A DNA stretch of 17,556 bases, taken from assembly GCA_028565635.1 (NCBI GenBank), contig JAOXYB010056167.1, forward strand, positions 1-17,556, in the 5' to 3' direction. This document shows, one piece after another, positions 1 through 9,612 of the stretch. A program made the position numbers and the translations under genes. This stretch comes from Phoronis ovalis (taxonomy: Eukaryota > Phoronida > Phoronidae). Each line of letters opens with the position of its first letter. Position 1 is the first letter of the stretch. A model generated the notes under the pieces. That model did no database searches. It saw only the letters and a list, made by a program, of their open reading frames with translations, and was not told the DNA's origin.

Positions 1-28
1 ATGTATATATTCAAGTTGTTTTTTGCAG

Positions 29-433
29 CAAGTCGAGATAGTTCACTTTCAAGCATTGTGAGCATGAAACGTTCTAACAGAACAGTTTCTCCAAATTATC
101 GCTCTGATCGTTGTACAAATCCACGAACCCTTCCTGAATTTGAAGCAAAAATTTCCCGCAGTCGAGAGAGAAACCGGGAGAGAAGCAACGATTCAAGAAA
201 ATTAAGTGATACAATGGAACCGGCTAGAAATATAGTTCATTTTGCATTCTTTGGAAAGTACATGAAGCGGTTGTATGCAATGGATCAGATGTGTGATCTG
301 GTTGTTCATGTTGGCGATATGAGTTACAGTGCGCATAAAATAGCACTTGGCTGTCATAGTAAATATTTTGCTCACCAGTTTTCCAGGGATCCTGGTATAG
401 AAGAAATTACTATGGGGAACATGATTACTCCTG
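29..433 (+). CDS. Kelch gene exon 1 of window: N-terminus and first half of BTB
   Basis: Acceptor TTTTTTGCAG ends at 28; donor G|GTAAGT follows 433, leaving one base of a codon. The frame is open from 29, but the first ATG is at 64 with A at -3, so 64 is my preferred start. Residues 1-50 are rich in Arg and Ser (SRSRERNRERSN). BTB strands follow, with DLVVHVGD and SAHKIALGCHSKYF. If an upstream coding exon exists, the protein is longer. Confidence 0.88.
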
Positions 434-551
434 GTAAGTTACTGTTCATCTACGACATACCTCACGTATTTAATTTTCATAACATGCTACAAACCGGGTT
501 TAGCAGTTCTTTTCCCAAGTGTTAACATGATGCCGTCACGGTGTTGTCGTT

Positions 552-598
<47 letters not shown>

Positions 599-3500
599 AC
601 AGTTTCAAGATAATAGATAAATAATAAAAAAAACTGTTGCTTATAACACCTCCAATTTTCATTGAACTGTCTTACATCGTTCTGAAGATATAGCCAAATC
701 ATTATGGAAAACAATATTTCATCATTCACTATAGATGTTCCACTATTCTCAGGCAATACCGTCCGCAGTATCATAGAAAACTAGCACCATGTTTATTTTG
801 CATTTTAGCTGCTTTTCAGTCAATACTGGAATACATCTATACCGCTGACATCAAAGTGAACTACGAAACACTAGGTGATCTTTATGGAGCATCAACAAGG
901 CTACATATCCCTGCTGTTTGCGAAATGTGCCTTAGGTTTCTAAAGGACATCACTTCGCAAAATTGCCTTCTTATTCAAGATATTGCATTGAAGTACGGTT
1001 TAGCAGATATTTGGAGATCAGCTGCAGTATGCAGCCACGAATTCTTTGATGACGTTGTTTTACATCAAACGTTCATGGAACGGGATATTGAGAAAGTGAT
1101 GGAATATTTAAATGATGATAATTTAAATGTAGAAGCAGAAGTGGATGTATTAAAAGCTTTGTTTCAGTGGATAAATTATAAATCAGATGAAAGAGCCCCA
1201 TATGCTGAAAAATTATTAAAGTGTATACGTCTTTCATTATTGACTAAGGAGGAGCTTCATAATTCCGCGCAAGAGGCTTCTTTGGTTATGAAGGATACGA
1301 AACATTATGCGGATATCCTGTTGAGAGCGATGTGGTGAGTATTATGGAGTTGTTGTTTTATTCATTTAATATCCAAATGGGTGTGCTTTTAATTCTCAGA
1401 AAAACTATCTTAGGCGGTTTTCAAAGAGGTTTTTTTTCGAGCATCCTGAAAATACACTTATGTATTCATACTCGGACTAATTCCAGTACCTTAATCCTCC
1501 TAATAATCAAATTTAATAGAATGCCTGTAAAAAAAACGTGAATCTCATTGCTAGAAGGTCCAAAAAGCCACACACTCTGACACACTTCTGTCACTTCGCG
1601 TTCATCAACCATCATATCACCGAAGACGCTTGTTGTCCCAATCACGATTGGTTAACGAAACCCGTGGAACTAGCTTACTCACTTACCTTTATGCATTTGA
1701 CAGTCTGTTATATTTTGTTAGTTTGTAAAATAGATTAACAATGTAGGTTGTTTTTTTTTTGTTTAATTTGTAATTTAATTTTGTATTGTATTTGATTTAA
1801 TTTTGACCATACAGACGTAAGATTTTCTGTTCGTCAATAAATAAATAAATTATTATTATTATGCGACTATACAATTTACTATCAATACTATGAACTATTG
1901 GTTACAAAAAGTTCAGCTAGATGGATGTTAGTAATGAGAATATAGTCTCGAATATAGTAACACAAATGTAGATGCTAACAAATTTTCTTCCCATTTATAA
2001 TTTTAAAAAAGAAATACAATACAGGATTAATCGTAAATGGTATGTACAAACGCTTACTTAAATAAAATATATAAACAAGGAAGTTATAGATGCCAAAACT
2101 TCTACATTATCAAAAGGAAACTACAGCCCATTTATTTTATGAATATAGTGAAAGTTAATGGTTAAAACCCTTAGATTGGTGGAACAGAATCACAAAGACA
2201 ATATCAGGCTAGAATGCAAAAAGATCTTAAATATAGAATTATATATAGAAATATACAGTACAGAAACATCCTCAATACAAAAAAGCAATTTTATGATATC
2301 GATAGCTAAATCAGTAAATGGCATACCACACATGTACAAATTGGAAAAAGTCACTCCATCTTTTATTGTATAATTTCATATGTGAATATGAAAAGAAATT
2401 GGGAAACAAATATACTCAGGTCAATTAATAAAATGTAATCATCCGTAGCTCTTGTCCAAACTTTATTCTTTAATTGTAAGCAATAATGATCCTATACATA
2501 AATTGTAACATTTGTTAGTAAGACACTAATCCTTCACATTATAATTTGGGTGACTTACGGTATTATTTGCTCTTTTTTATATTTTTGTTCTTTTTTGTAT
2601 TATTACTTAATATTCTTTTGGTATTATTTGTTTTTATTTTGAGTTGTTTATTCATTTTGCAATAAAACAACAAAACATATGCTTTGAAGCTGAGTTTTGT
2701 GATCACAGACGACCAAGGGAGCATTTCAGGACATGTATTTGTTATTGATTCCTGACGAGCGCACCATATAATGTGTTCCTGCTGAACAATTGCTGCTAAA
2801 TCAAGGAAGCCACTGCATCTCCTGTTCAGGCAATCATAAGATAGCTTTAGCTGATATTGATAAGAAGGGATTCAGTCCCTTAGGAACTTTTCTGCAGCTG
2901 CTATTATTATTATTATTTTCTGCTGTATTTGCTTTATTCCAGAGAAGATTTCTATTTCAATTATTAGAATGCTAACATTCCTAAAAAAGTTATGGTAGTA
3001 ACTAGCGGGTAGCCGAATATGTCATACAGAGAAACTACCAGCCAAGCGTAGAATGTATATTAAAAAGAGAGTGTGATGAATCGTACGCTAGTAACATTCA
3101 GTAGTTTAAACTTATACATGTATCATTATTAGGCTTATGACGTGTCAAAAGATGCAATGTCCAGATAATTGCTTGCTCGGTCGTCCCAAACACGAAGAAC
3201 CCCGTTGTTTCACGACGGAGTATAATAAGGTTTTTCCTGGTGTTGAGAGAAATGAAGACGACAATGAACAATTAGACGACATAGAAATGAATCCGCCTAT
3301 AGAATATATACATGTGAGTGTTATGTCTCCAAGTTGAGTCTTTTCGCCCCTATATCATACAGGCCCAAGTTATTTTGGTTTTTAAGCCTTAATACTCCCG
3401 AATAAAATAAAATTTGGGGCTAATTTACAAAGCTAACTAGTAGGCGCATTCTGTTGAAAAGCAAATAGAGCGTTTACATAGTCCCCAGACTGCTGCATGT

Positions 3501-6500
3501 GTGTGTGTGTGCTCGCGCATATGTGTGTGTGTAAAGCACCTAATCTGGTATTTAATGATCATGCAGAGTTATTAAAGCATTATTCCTACATGTATGTTAC
3601 AGTGGGTGTGACACTTAGAGTATCAAAAAGCTTGAATGAGTTAGCGACACAATTTTGCATTTTTTAATAAACAAGATTATGTTTTAACATTTTCAACTAT
3701 GATATGTCGCAGGTGTTAGATCCCATATAATCATCGATAAACTACATAACTTTATTTTTGTAATACTAAAGTGAAATCATTCTAAACCATTCTAAATTTA
3801 TATAATTTCGAATTTTCTCATGATTGGATTTTTGTTGAAAAATGTTTTTTCAGTCCATCGTGTTGAATATCCAACAGAAATCAAGGCGGCTGTGACCCAC
3901 CTGTTGTTCGGTCGTTTGGGCATGGATCAAGTAGGTTAAAAGCCGTTTCTGGGGACTATAGGGGGTTTTCACGAGTATTGTGGTCTGTCAAGTCCGAGCC
4001 GCGAGCGTCCATTGACTCTTAAATGCGAGCAGCGAGCTTTTCTTTTTTGGCGACCTTCTGCAAAGTGTGCACTTAATTATAAACAAGGTCAAGGCAGATA
4101 AGAGATTGTATGTGTCTACAACCTTTTATTACCTTTAATGGAAGAATACATGATTTCTTACCTTTTTTATTGCCGTAAAAATAATTATAAATGTTATGAA
4201 TCTTTTGCGATTCAGTGGCTTTGTACTTCACCATAAAATGGTCCCTTCTACACGTGTAAGATATAACACCTCTCCCGTTTCTATACCCTTCCGTTCGGTC
4301 ATATGCTTATTGAGCTGTTCGAACTGGTACGCATCCAAAGGAATATAAAATACAGAGATAACAAACTATTGCACTTTATGCAGAGTATTAAAAACACATT
4401 CTGACATCAGAAAATTCAAAGTTTTATAAGATCGGAATGGTTTGTTTGTCTTCCTCACTTTAGTATTACCAAAATAAATTAGATAATTATGTTTTTCTCG
4501 GTCATATATGGCATTTAACGCCTTCGACGTAACATAGCGAAATACACTTTACAAGCTATAATCTAGGTTTAAATTGTGCAAAGTTTAACACAAAAAGTTT
4601 TGAGTTTTTTTAATAAAATAACTGTCAGAATGTTAGACAGATATGTCACATATAACATTCTGACAGCTATTTTATTTAAAAAATCTAAACTTTTTGTGTT
4701 AAAACTTTATGTAAGCATCCTTATTCATGGCGGTATTCATGACAATGAATTACAGGAAGGTGGTCAAAGTCAGTCTCCAAATGGACATACAAATATCAAT
4801 GTAACAATGATATCTGAGAACAACACTAAACCAAAATCAAATACTCGAGAAATCGGGGCTGGATCCACTTCACGACAGACACAGCGTCAATGGGATGATT
4901 CTGTAAGCAGTGTTAACTCGCAGCGCCAATCTCAAACTCAAAGTCATATGTACAATGCTGATTCAAAAAGAGCGCAAGTTTATGCGCCCCATGTTACAGA
5001 TTCAGTTGAAAGACCATCATCAGGTGGTTGGATATCGCCTCATAATAGTATCTCACGTGCCTCGTCGCCAATTTTAAAACAAAGAGATCTGTATCCAAAT
5101 TTAACAAAAAACAACACGAGATTTTCTCAACCTGATCAACAACCTAGTAGAAAATTCACATCAAGTGTATTAGCACATCAAGATTTCCAGGACCAAAATT
5201 GTTCGAGCGGGACAGGAGAAAGTAACCAGGATATTAACGGCAAAAAAACAATTTTACGAAGTTCTCAGCCTGTACATAATTCAGACTCTACACGCCCATG
5301 TGTGGTTTCCTCAGCTCCTCAACATGAGTATGCGCATTCCAATGACTCGGCCTTCCAAGTTCCTAATACATCGGGACCTAAGAAACAATATCAGACAGAA
5401 TCACCCCAAAATGATCAGCCTTCTGCAATGACATCAGAGGTTGCAGTGGACTTCAAAGCTGAACCAATTAAGAAGCAATCTTCAGGAAGAAACACGCCTC
5501 AACAAAAAAACAGCACGGGGCAAAGAGTTGTAATACGATCAAGAGGACGTAGTGATGCACGTGTCGATGTTAATGGGCTACCTTCCCAACAAACGATAAA
5601 TGTCAGAGCATCTTCTCCTGGTAGAGGAGGAACCCAGCAAGTGATGGAAGTCAGAGCAGATTCACCGACAAATAGGATGGTAGTAATCCGAGCCAATTCT
5701 CCTGGAATATCTGCTGATATATCGACTGGAACAATAAGTGCAAGAGCTCACTACCAGGAAGAGGAGGGTGATAATAATGTGCGCAAGAAACCATCAAACG
5801 ACGAGGGACTGGTAAATGTATGTTATTTTTGTATTTTTCATGTGATTTTATTAATATAGTAATTTATAAAATGCTTTATGTCATTTTTGCGTAATATATA
5901 CTCTTTATAAAGAAATTTTAGCTTGGCTACAGTCAGTCGTAAAAGCTAGTCGTTCCTGAATGTCATGCTGCGTTCAATGTCACTGCATAGCGAAGAATCA
6001 TATCATAGAGAAGCAAGGTTTGAATGACTTATTTATTTACAGTGGACAGAGTGTCAGAACTCAAATATTCAAATTCAAGGATACTATTCTATACATTTAT
6101 CGATGCTGACACAAAATGATATAAGAATTGACGTTTCGAAAGAAATATATTTTGTGTTTTTTGGAAGCCATTATACAACGTTTCGTTGCAGAGATGTTCA
6201 GTTTGTAATTGCATATCAGGATCTGAAGTGCAGATGCAGCCACTTCCACCAAGGCCAACATATTATCCAGATGGGAAAAATTTGCATAATCCTGATACTG
6301 AGCAACAAATAATTATATTTGGTGGTTTTAATGCCAGACAGGGACATACGACCACACCTGGTAAGGGGCCTCTGATAGGATGTAAAGCAGGCTGTCACCT
6401 AAAATGGCAATTAAGTTATTATTAAATTTAAGGAATAAAACCTATTTCCTGTTTCCTTATTCAACTGAGGACAAAAAGAAGAACCCCCTACTTCGAGTTT

Positions 6501-9500
6501 TGAGAATGAGGATAATGGAACTATATTTCCTTTTTCCTCATTCAATTTTAAATGAGTGTTGGTTTTTAAAAATGAAAGCGGATTTTTTTTACGACCTCAA
6601 TTTGATCCGAATAATGAAAAAGGGAGCCATTTATTCTTTCCTTTTTTGATTGAGGGTTGCAGTAACGAAAAGAGAACTGTAAACTAAGGTACTAGTACAT
6701 TGGTCTTGAGAACTCCAACGTCAATCTCGAATACGAACTAGCTGCTATTTCCATATTCAATTTTAGGAAAAAGAGCTGTTTATCTTTTCCTTATTCTATC
6801 GAATGTTTCAATAAAAGAGAACTAACCCGGCTTTTTTACCTTGGGACACAAACACCTACCAATATTTTTGACAAGCGTACCCCCCCCCGAACCAACCTTG
6901 TACGGACTTTGAGAAGTCCAATTTCGATCTAAAGTAAAGAAATAAGAACCAATTCCATTTTCCTTTTTCAGCTCAAAATTGAGCTTCGCAAGGCTAGGGT
7001 TCTCTTTTTTTTCTTGAAACCCTCAATCGAATAAGGAAAAAGGAAACAGCTACTTTTTCCTTACTGATAACTCAATTGTCATTAACGTAAAATGCAGTTT
7101 TAATGTATCCAAGATATTTCTTTAGATGTCTTTGATAAATGCCATGATAAATACAGAGATTGATAAATCCAGTAGCAATCATTATGGTATAAAAAGTAAA
7201 CAATACTGAACGCTGATCGATAAGCCATGACGGTCTGTAATAAATCGCTAGAAAATAATAAGTTTACAATGCAGCAAGAAAGTGGTGATACATTTAAAAC
7301 AATGTAATCTTAGCGTAATAGATCGCTGATAGATAACTTTCTCACTGCAATTTCTTTCAGTTAAATCAGTCTACACGTTTAATATTAACACAAAGGATTG
7401 TAACCAAATGACCACACTGCCTGAACCAAGGCAAAATCATGGTGCAGGCTATATACACGGCGAATTGTACGTCACAGGTACTGAAAAAAACTTATTTTTC
7501 TTTTTATAAATCCATCCATCGATGTTTTTGTTATCAACATGTCTGTATCCTTTAACTAACAGTATAACAAGTAAAAAATATTGGAACAAAACATTTTATA
7601 GTGACAGACAGTAAAAAAGAAAAAGTATCATTCCCTGTATATATGCGCAAACGATGTTTGTGTGCAGTTTAGTTACATTGCGGTACATGGATTCATTTTC
7701 ATAAACCGCTGTTATTGTAGATGATATGATGAAGTACTAGTGATTATAATCATAATTATCACGTCATCGGTTACCATCAAGTGTATCATGTAGTACTAGA
7801 TCATATGAATGCCGCATTTTCCATGTTAGATACATTCGTCACGCAGGCGATTCCCGGGGAAGATCTTCCTAATTTTGTCATGTCGTCGTTTTGTTTATAT
7901 CCTTCTAATTTCTGAATTAAATACACATCTGTAATTATTTAATGACAGGTGGTTGCTACCCTAATTCTTGTGCTAATGGCTGTTTGCTGCCAAGTGCACG
8001 GACCTTTGTACTAAACCTTCGTGCAATGACTTGGCATGAATTGGCTTCTATGAACACGCCTCGTACCAGTCCTGCTGTGGTCACATTGTTTAGCATGCTC
8101 TACGCCATTGGAGGACAAGATGATAATGATAAGTACGCTAATTAGTTTTTAATCGGGTTTCTTATGGTGACTTTAGATTTCCAACTGTGTACTGATTAAA
8201 CAGGTACCATATGTTGCTTTTAATCACATAGGATATGATTTTACCTGTAATTCTATAATGGAGTGAAACGGTTGAATAATTACTAGAGCAAACATTGATA
8301 CTTTGGAGGTCCAAATGCGTCTAGATTAAATAATAAGCAATAAATCCCCAACTCTATCTTCTATTTTAGTGTATTGAATACAGTCGAGTGTTATAACCCA
8401 TCTGGAGACATTTGGAGCTTCATTAGCTCTCTTCACCAGGGGCGAGCAGGAGCAGCCATTGCCGCACATAACGGTTCTATTTATGTTGTTGGTGGCTATG
8501 GTTTAGTTCCAGATGATATGGGATATCAAGTTTTGGATAGTGTTGAACGGCTATGTCCACGACAAAATGTGTAAGTTAATAACACCTCATCGTTTCTTGT
8601 AATACACTAATGCTAGATGTACATGTAATTGTGTTTGTTAGATGCTCGGGTTAGGTGACGTTCAGTATACATGCACGAAAATAAATGTAGCGGGTGTTAC
8701 AAAACGTTTTAAACCCGGTTTTATTTGTGATTCTCCGCTCCAATATAGTGCAACTGTTGTCAATTTTTGTTAGTTTTAATGATAAATTTCTATTTTTGCA
8801 GTAAGTGTTTAAATTGTGTGTTTTGTACGGGGTTTTACAATTTATAGATGGACTCGTCTTGCGCCAATTCGTTTCCCAAGGTGTTTTGCAAACTTGGTGT
8901 CAGTCAGTGATCGGTTATACCTAATAGGCGGCGCTACTAATACTTACAAAAATGGACAAAGTGTTATCACTAGTGTGGCGGCTATTGATGAATATAACGA
9001 GAAACGCGAAATCTGGAAATACAAAACCTACATGGGCATTGCAAGACATCAAGCTGCTGCGACTTCGTTGGGTAAATATTTTTATTTTTCAAACGATGTT
9101 TGCATTAACTGTGGTTACATGCATTTTTTAATTGGTCAATAATTATATAGCATGGCCTCGGGACACGGCTCTCCCTGGACGTTTTTTTTCCCGTTATAAG
9201 AATAGTGCACTTATTGGGATTAACGATTCTTTCACATTGCACAGAACATCATTTCGTCTAAGTACACAGTCAGATAAAACAGAAACGAAGCAATATTATT
9301 GCAATGGTTCTGACAAGGCTCTGGTAGCTTAGAGTTTTATATATCCTAGCGTCAACCATGGCCATTAATAACATTGCACATCCAGATTTGTTTTTTTTTC
9401 AGGCAAAAGTCTGTTTATTCTCGGTGGGATGAGTTCAATTAATAACACGCCACTGAATTCCATGGAATGCTATGATGTATCGAAACCAGAATGGACAAAA

Positions 9501-9575
9501 ACGCTCTGCATATTACCGTCACCTGCCGTAGGTTTGGCGGCAGTTACTACCGCCAACCAAAACGGAGAACAATAA
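29..9575 (+). CDS. BTB-BACK-Kelch protein with long disordered linker (spliced, 10 exons)
   Basis: Join 29..433, 809..1334, 3133..3313, 4756..5811, 6192..6360, 7361..7477, 7949..8132, 8370..8570, 8848..9071, 9403..9575. All introns are GT-AG and every junction keeps phase. From the first ATG (64) this gives 1,066 residues, against about 550-650 for most KLHL proteins. Order: Arg/Ser-rich N-terminus (1-50), BTB (about 57-160, with CDLVVHVGDMSYSAHK), BACK (about 175-298), polar linker (300-750), then Kelch with six Gly-Gly strands (IIIFGG, LYVTGG, LYAIGG, IYVVGG, LYLIGG, LFILGG). Known of the family: BTB-BACK binds Cullin-3 and the propeller binds the ubiquitination substrate. That this protein does so is inference. 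An acceptor at 27-28 means at least one exon lies upstream; it may be 5'UTR only or extend the protein. I cannot name an ortholog. Confidence 0.88.
434..808 (+). other. Kelch intron 1 with AT microsatellite
   Basis: GTAAGT to AG, 375 bases, non-coding. It splits the BTB domain. It contains the AT-dinucleotide run listed separately and nothing else I can support. Confidence 0.85.
554..592. repeat. (AT)n microsatellite
   Basis: 39 bases of uninterrupted AT dinucleotides followed by CACACA. On the minus strand it creates a spurious Ile-Tyr repeat ORF. Confidence 0.97.
809..1334 (+). CDS. Kelch gene exon 2: rest of BTB and BACK domain
   Basis: The acceptor TGCATTTTAG ends at 808. Two bases complete the split Ala codon and the BTB resumes as AAFQSILEYIYTADI, the usual end of a BTB fold. 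BACK follows: CLRFLKDITSQNCLLIQDIA, then helices through LKALFQWINY and a C-terminal YADILLRAMW. The donor G|GTGAGT leaves two bases (TG) that join G of exon 3 to make Trp. Confidence 0.92.
1540..1862 (+). mobile_element. probable 3' end of a non-LTR retrotransposon
   Basis: The segment ends in AATAAATAAATAAAT plus a TAT/ATT run (1836-1862), the form of tail left by LINE-type elements. The preceding 200 bases are less AT-rich than the intron around them. There is no reverse transcriptase in the window, so it would be a 5'-truncated copy. The left boundary is a guess. Simple tandem A/T-rich sequence is the alternative. Confidence 0.4.
2902..2917. repeat. (TAT)n run
   Basis: Five tandem TAT units within intron 2; a short simple repeat. 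Confidence 0.8.
3133..3313 (+). CDS. Kelch gene exon 3: Cys-rich then acidic start of linker
   Basis: The acceptor ATCATTATTAG ends at 3132. The first base completes TGG (Trp) and the frame continues LMTCQKMQCPDNC. The exon encodes a short Cys/His-containing segment, then an acidic stretch (ERNEDDNEQLDDIEMNPP). The donor CAT|GTGAGT leaves phase 0. Support is phase continuity with both neighbours plus an open, protein-like frame; no family match is visible. Confidence 0.8.
3498..3532. repeat. interrupted (TG)n microsatellite
   Basis: Two TG runs (about 3498-3511 and 3521-3532) flank GCTCGCGCATA. Confidence 0.95.
4580..4708. repeat. 129-base foldback hairpin (MITE-like)
   Basis: Left arm 4580-4635 and right arm 4653-4708 are near-perfect reverse complements, 56 bases each with a handful of mismatches or indels. 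Shared blocks include AACACAAAAAGTTT, ATAAAATA and CTGTCAGAATGTTA. The 17-base loop contains GACA and TGTC that can pair further. I see no clear target-site duplication. It lies 47 bases from the exon 4 acceptor. It could be a miniature foldback transposon or a source of hairpin small RNA. Confidence 0.85.
4756..5811 (+). CDS. Kelch gene exon 4: large exon for disordered linker
   Basis: The acceptor AATTACAG ends at 4755 and is pyrimidine-poor, so the start is less certain than other junctions; the frame stays open to 4576. The exon encodes 352 residues rich in Ser, Gln, Asn, Thr and Pro with almost no hydrophobic clusters, consistent with intrinsic disorder. The last third has recurring VRA-x-SP units (5593-5710). 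SP sites such as SRASSPIL could be phosphorylated; that is inference. Two phase-0 donors lie six bases apart, after 5811 and after 5817, so two residues (Val-Asn) may be optional. Confidence 0.82.
5812..6191 (+). other. Kelch intron 4
   Basis: 380 bases, phase 0, starting at GTAAAT (or six bases later at GTATGT). I see no further feature in it. Confidence 0.8.
6192..6360 (+). CDS. Kelch gene exon 5: linker end and first Kelch strand
   Basis: The acceptor TTTCGTTGCAG ends at 6191, phase 0. The exon starts with a Cys cluster (RCSVCNC), passes a Pro-rich stretch (PLPPRPTYYPDG), and ends with QQIIIFGGFN, the first Gly-Gly strand of the propeller. The donor G|GTAAGG leaves one base. In Kelch propellers an N-terminal strand often closes the last blade. 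Confidence 0.88.
6361..7360 (+). other. Kelch intron 5
   Basis: 1,000 bases, phase 1, GTAAGG to AG. Most of its first 700 bases are the degenerate repeat cluster listed separately; the remaining 280 bases show nothing I can name. Confidence 0.85.
6441..7060. repeat. degenerate repeat cluster with inverted outer arms
   Basis: A unit resembling TTTCCTTATTCAATTGAGG recurs at about 6441, 6521, 6628, 6744 and 6775, with a related stretch at 6947, and occurs inverted at about 7018-7050. A second shared segment, TTGAGAA-TCCAA-TC-ATCT, occurs near 6706 and 6910. The outermost units form long imperfect inverted repeats (6441-6487 against about 7005-7050). A decayed non-autonomous DNA transposon or diverged satellite block is likely. 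Confidence 0.6.
7361..7477 (+). CDS. Kelch gene exon 6: Kelch blade
   Basis: The acceptor AATTTCTTTCAG ends at 7360. The split Val codon is restored and the exon encodes a typical blade: VYTFNI, then the MTTLPEPRQNHGAG segment and the ELYVTG strand. The donor G|GTACTG splits the Gly codon of the second Gly-Gly. Confidence 0.93.
7478..7948 (+). other. Kelch intron 6
   Basis: 471 bases, GTACTG to AG. A loose inverted repeat around 7738-7762 (GTGAT...ATCAC) lies between two AGTACTAG copies; otherwise nothing seen. Confidence 0.8.
7949..8132 (+). CDS. Kelch gene exon 7: Kelch blade
   Basis: The acceptor TTAATGACAG ends at 7948; the first two bases complete Gly of LYVTGG. The blade reads TFVLNLRAMTWHELASMNTP, then PAVVTLFSMLYAIGGQDDND. 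A Cys-containing loop (CYPNSCANGC) replaces the short loop usual after Gly-Gly. Donor AA|GTACGC, phase 2. Confidence 0.93.
8370..8570 (+). CDS. Kelch gene exon 8: Kelch blade
   Basis: The acceptor CTATTTTAG ends at 8369. The exon encodes VECYNPSGDIWSFISSL, GAAIAAHNGSIYVVGGYG and the next blade start DSVERLCPRQNV. It carries the canonical Kelch order: Tyr-Asn-Pro, Trp about six residues on, Arg-x-Gly-Ala, Gly-Gly. Donor GT|GTAAGT, phase 2. Confidence 0.94.
8848..9071 (+). CDS. Kelch gene exon 9: Kelch blades
   Basis: The acceptor ACAATTTATAG ends at 8847 and continues NV-WTRLAPIRFPR. The exon covers one whole blade (RLYLIGGATN) and starts the next (IDEYNEKREIWKYK, ARHQAAATSLG). A stronger-looking acceptor at 8801 would add an in-frame stop, so 8847 is chosen. 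Donor G|GTAAAT, phase 1. Confidence 0.92.
9072..9402 (+). other. Kelch intron 9
   Basis: 331 bases, phase 1. No feature beyond the splice signals and the strong T-run before the acceptor. Confidence 0.85.
9403..9575 (+). CDS. Kelch gene exon 10: last blade and stop
   Basis: The acceptor follows a run of nine T and CAG (ends 9402). Gly is completed and the last blade reads KSLFILGGMSS, NSMECYDVSKPEWTK, LPSPAVGLAAV. A hydrophilic tail TTANQNGEQ ends at TAA (9573-9575). No further splice donor is needed to close the domain. Confidence 0.94.
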
Positions 9576-9606
9576 TACTAAACAAAATAATATATTTGGA
9601 AGTTCG

Positions 9607-9612
9607 ATTAAA
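9607..9612 (+). terminator. candidate poly(A) signal ATTAAA for Kelch gene
   Basis: ATTAAA lies 32 bases after the stop codon; a canonical AATAAA on the same strand is at 10183-10188. Either could be used; which one needs transcript ends. Confidence 0.3.

Larger units (their letters stand above)
1335..3132 (+). other. Kelch intron 2
   Basis: GTGAGT to AG, 1,798 bases, separating BACK from the linker. It contains the retrotransposon-tail-like segment near 1540-1862 and a short TAT run (2902-2917). The rest is AT-rich with no frame that joins in phase. Confidence 0.8.
3314..4755 (+). other. Kelch intron 3
   Basis: 1,442 bases, phase 0. It holds TG runs (3498-3532), a weak cryptic-exon candidate (3854-3930), a less AT-rich patch about 3880-4080, and the foldback at 4580-4708 close to the acceptor. 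No other coding signal. Confidence 0.75.

Noticed and set aside
487-774. Minus-strand ORF with an Ile-Tyr repeat
   Set aside because: It is the translation of the AT microsatellite inside intron 1.
1332-1738. Two open frames after Kelch exon 2
   Set aside because: They lie in intron 2 past a good donor, and show no domain or codon pattern typical of protein.
4576-4755. Extension of exon 4 upstream through the foldback
   Set aside because: The frame is open, but it encodes hydrophobic sequence produced by the hairpin arms; the acceptor at 4755 joins exon 3 in phase. The pyrimidine-poor acceptor leaves some doubt.
5499-5696. Minus-strand ORF opposite the linker repeats
   Set aside because: It is the complement of a strongly supported coding exon.
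8791-8806. Strong acceptor TATTTTTGCAG in intron 8
   Set aside because: Using it would insert an in-frame stop before the next Kelch blade; the site at 8847 restores the blade exactly.
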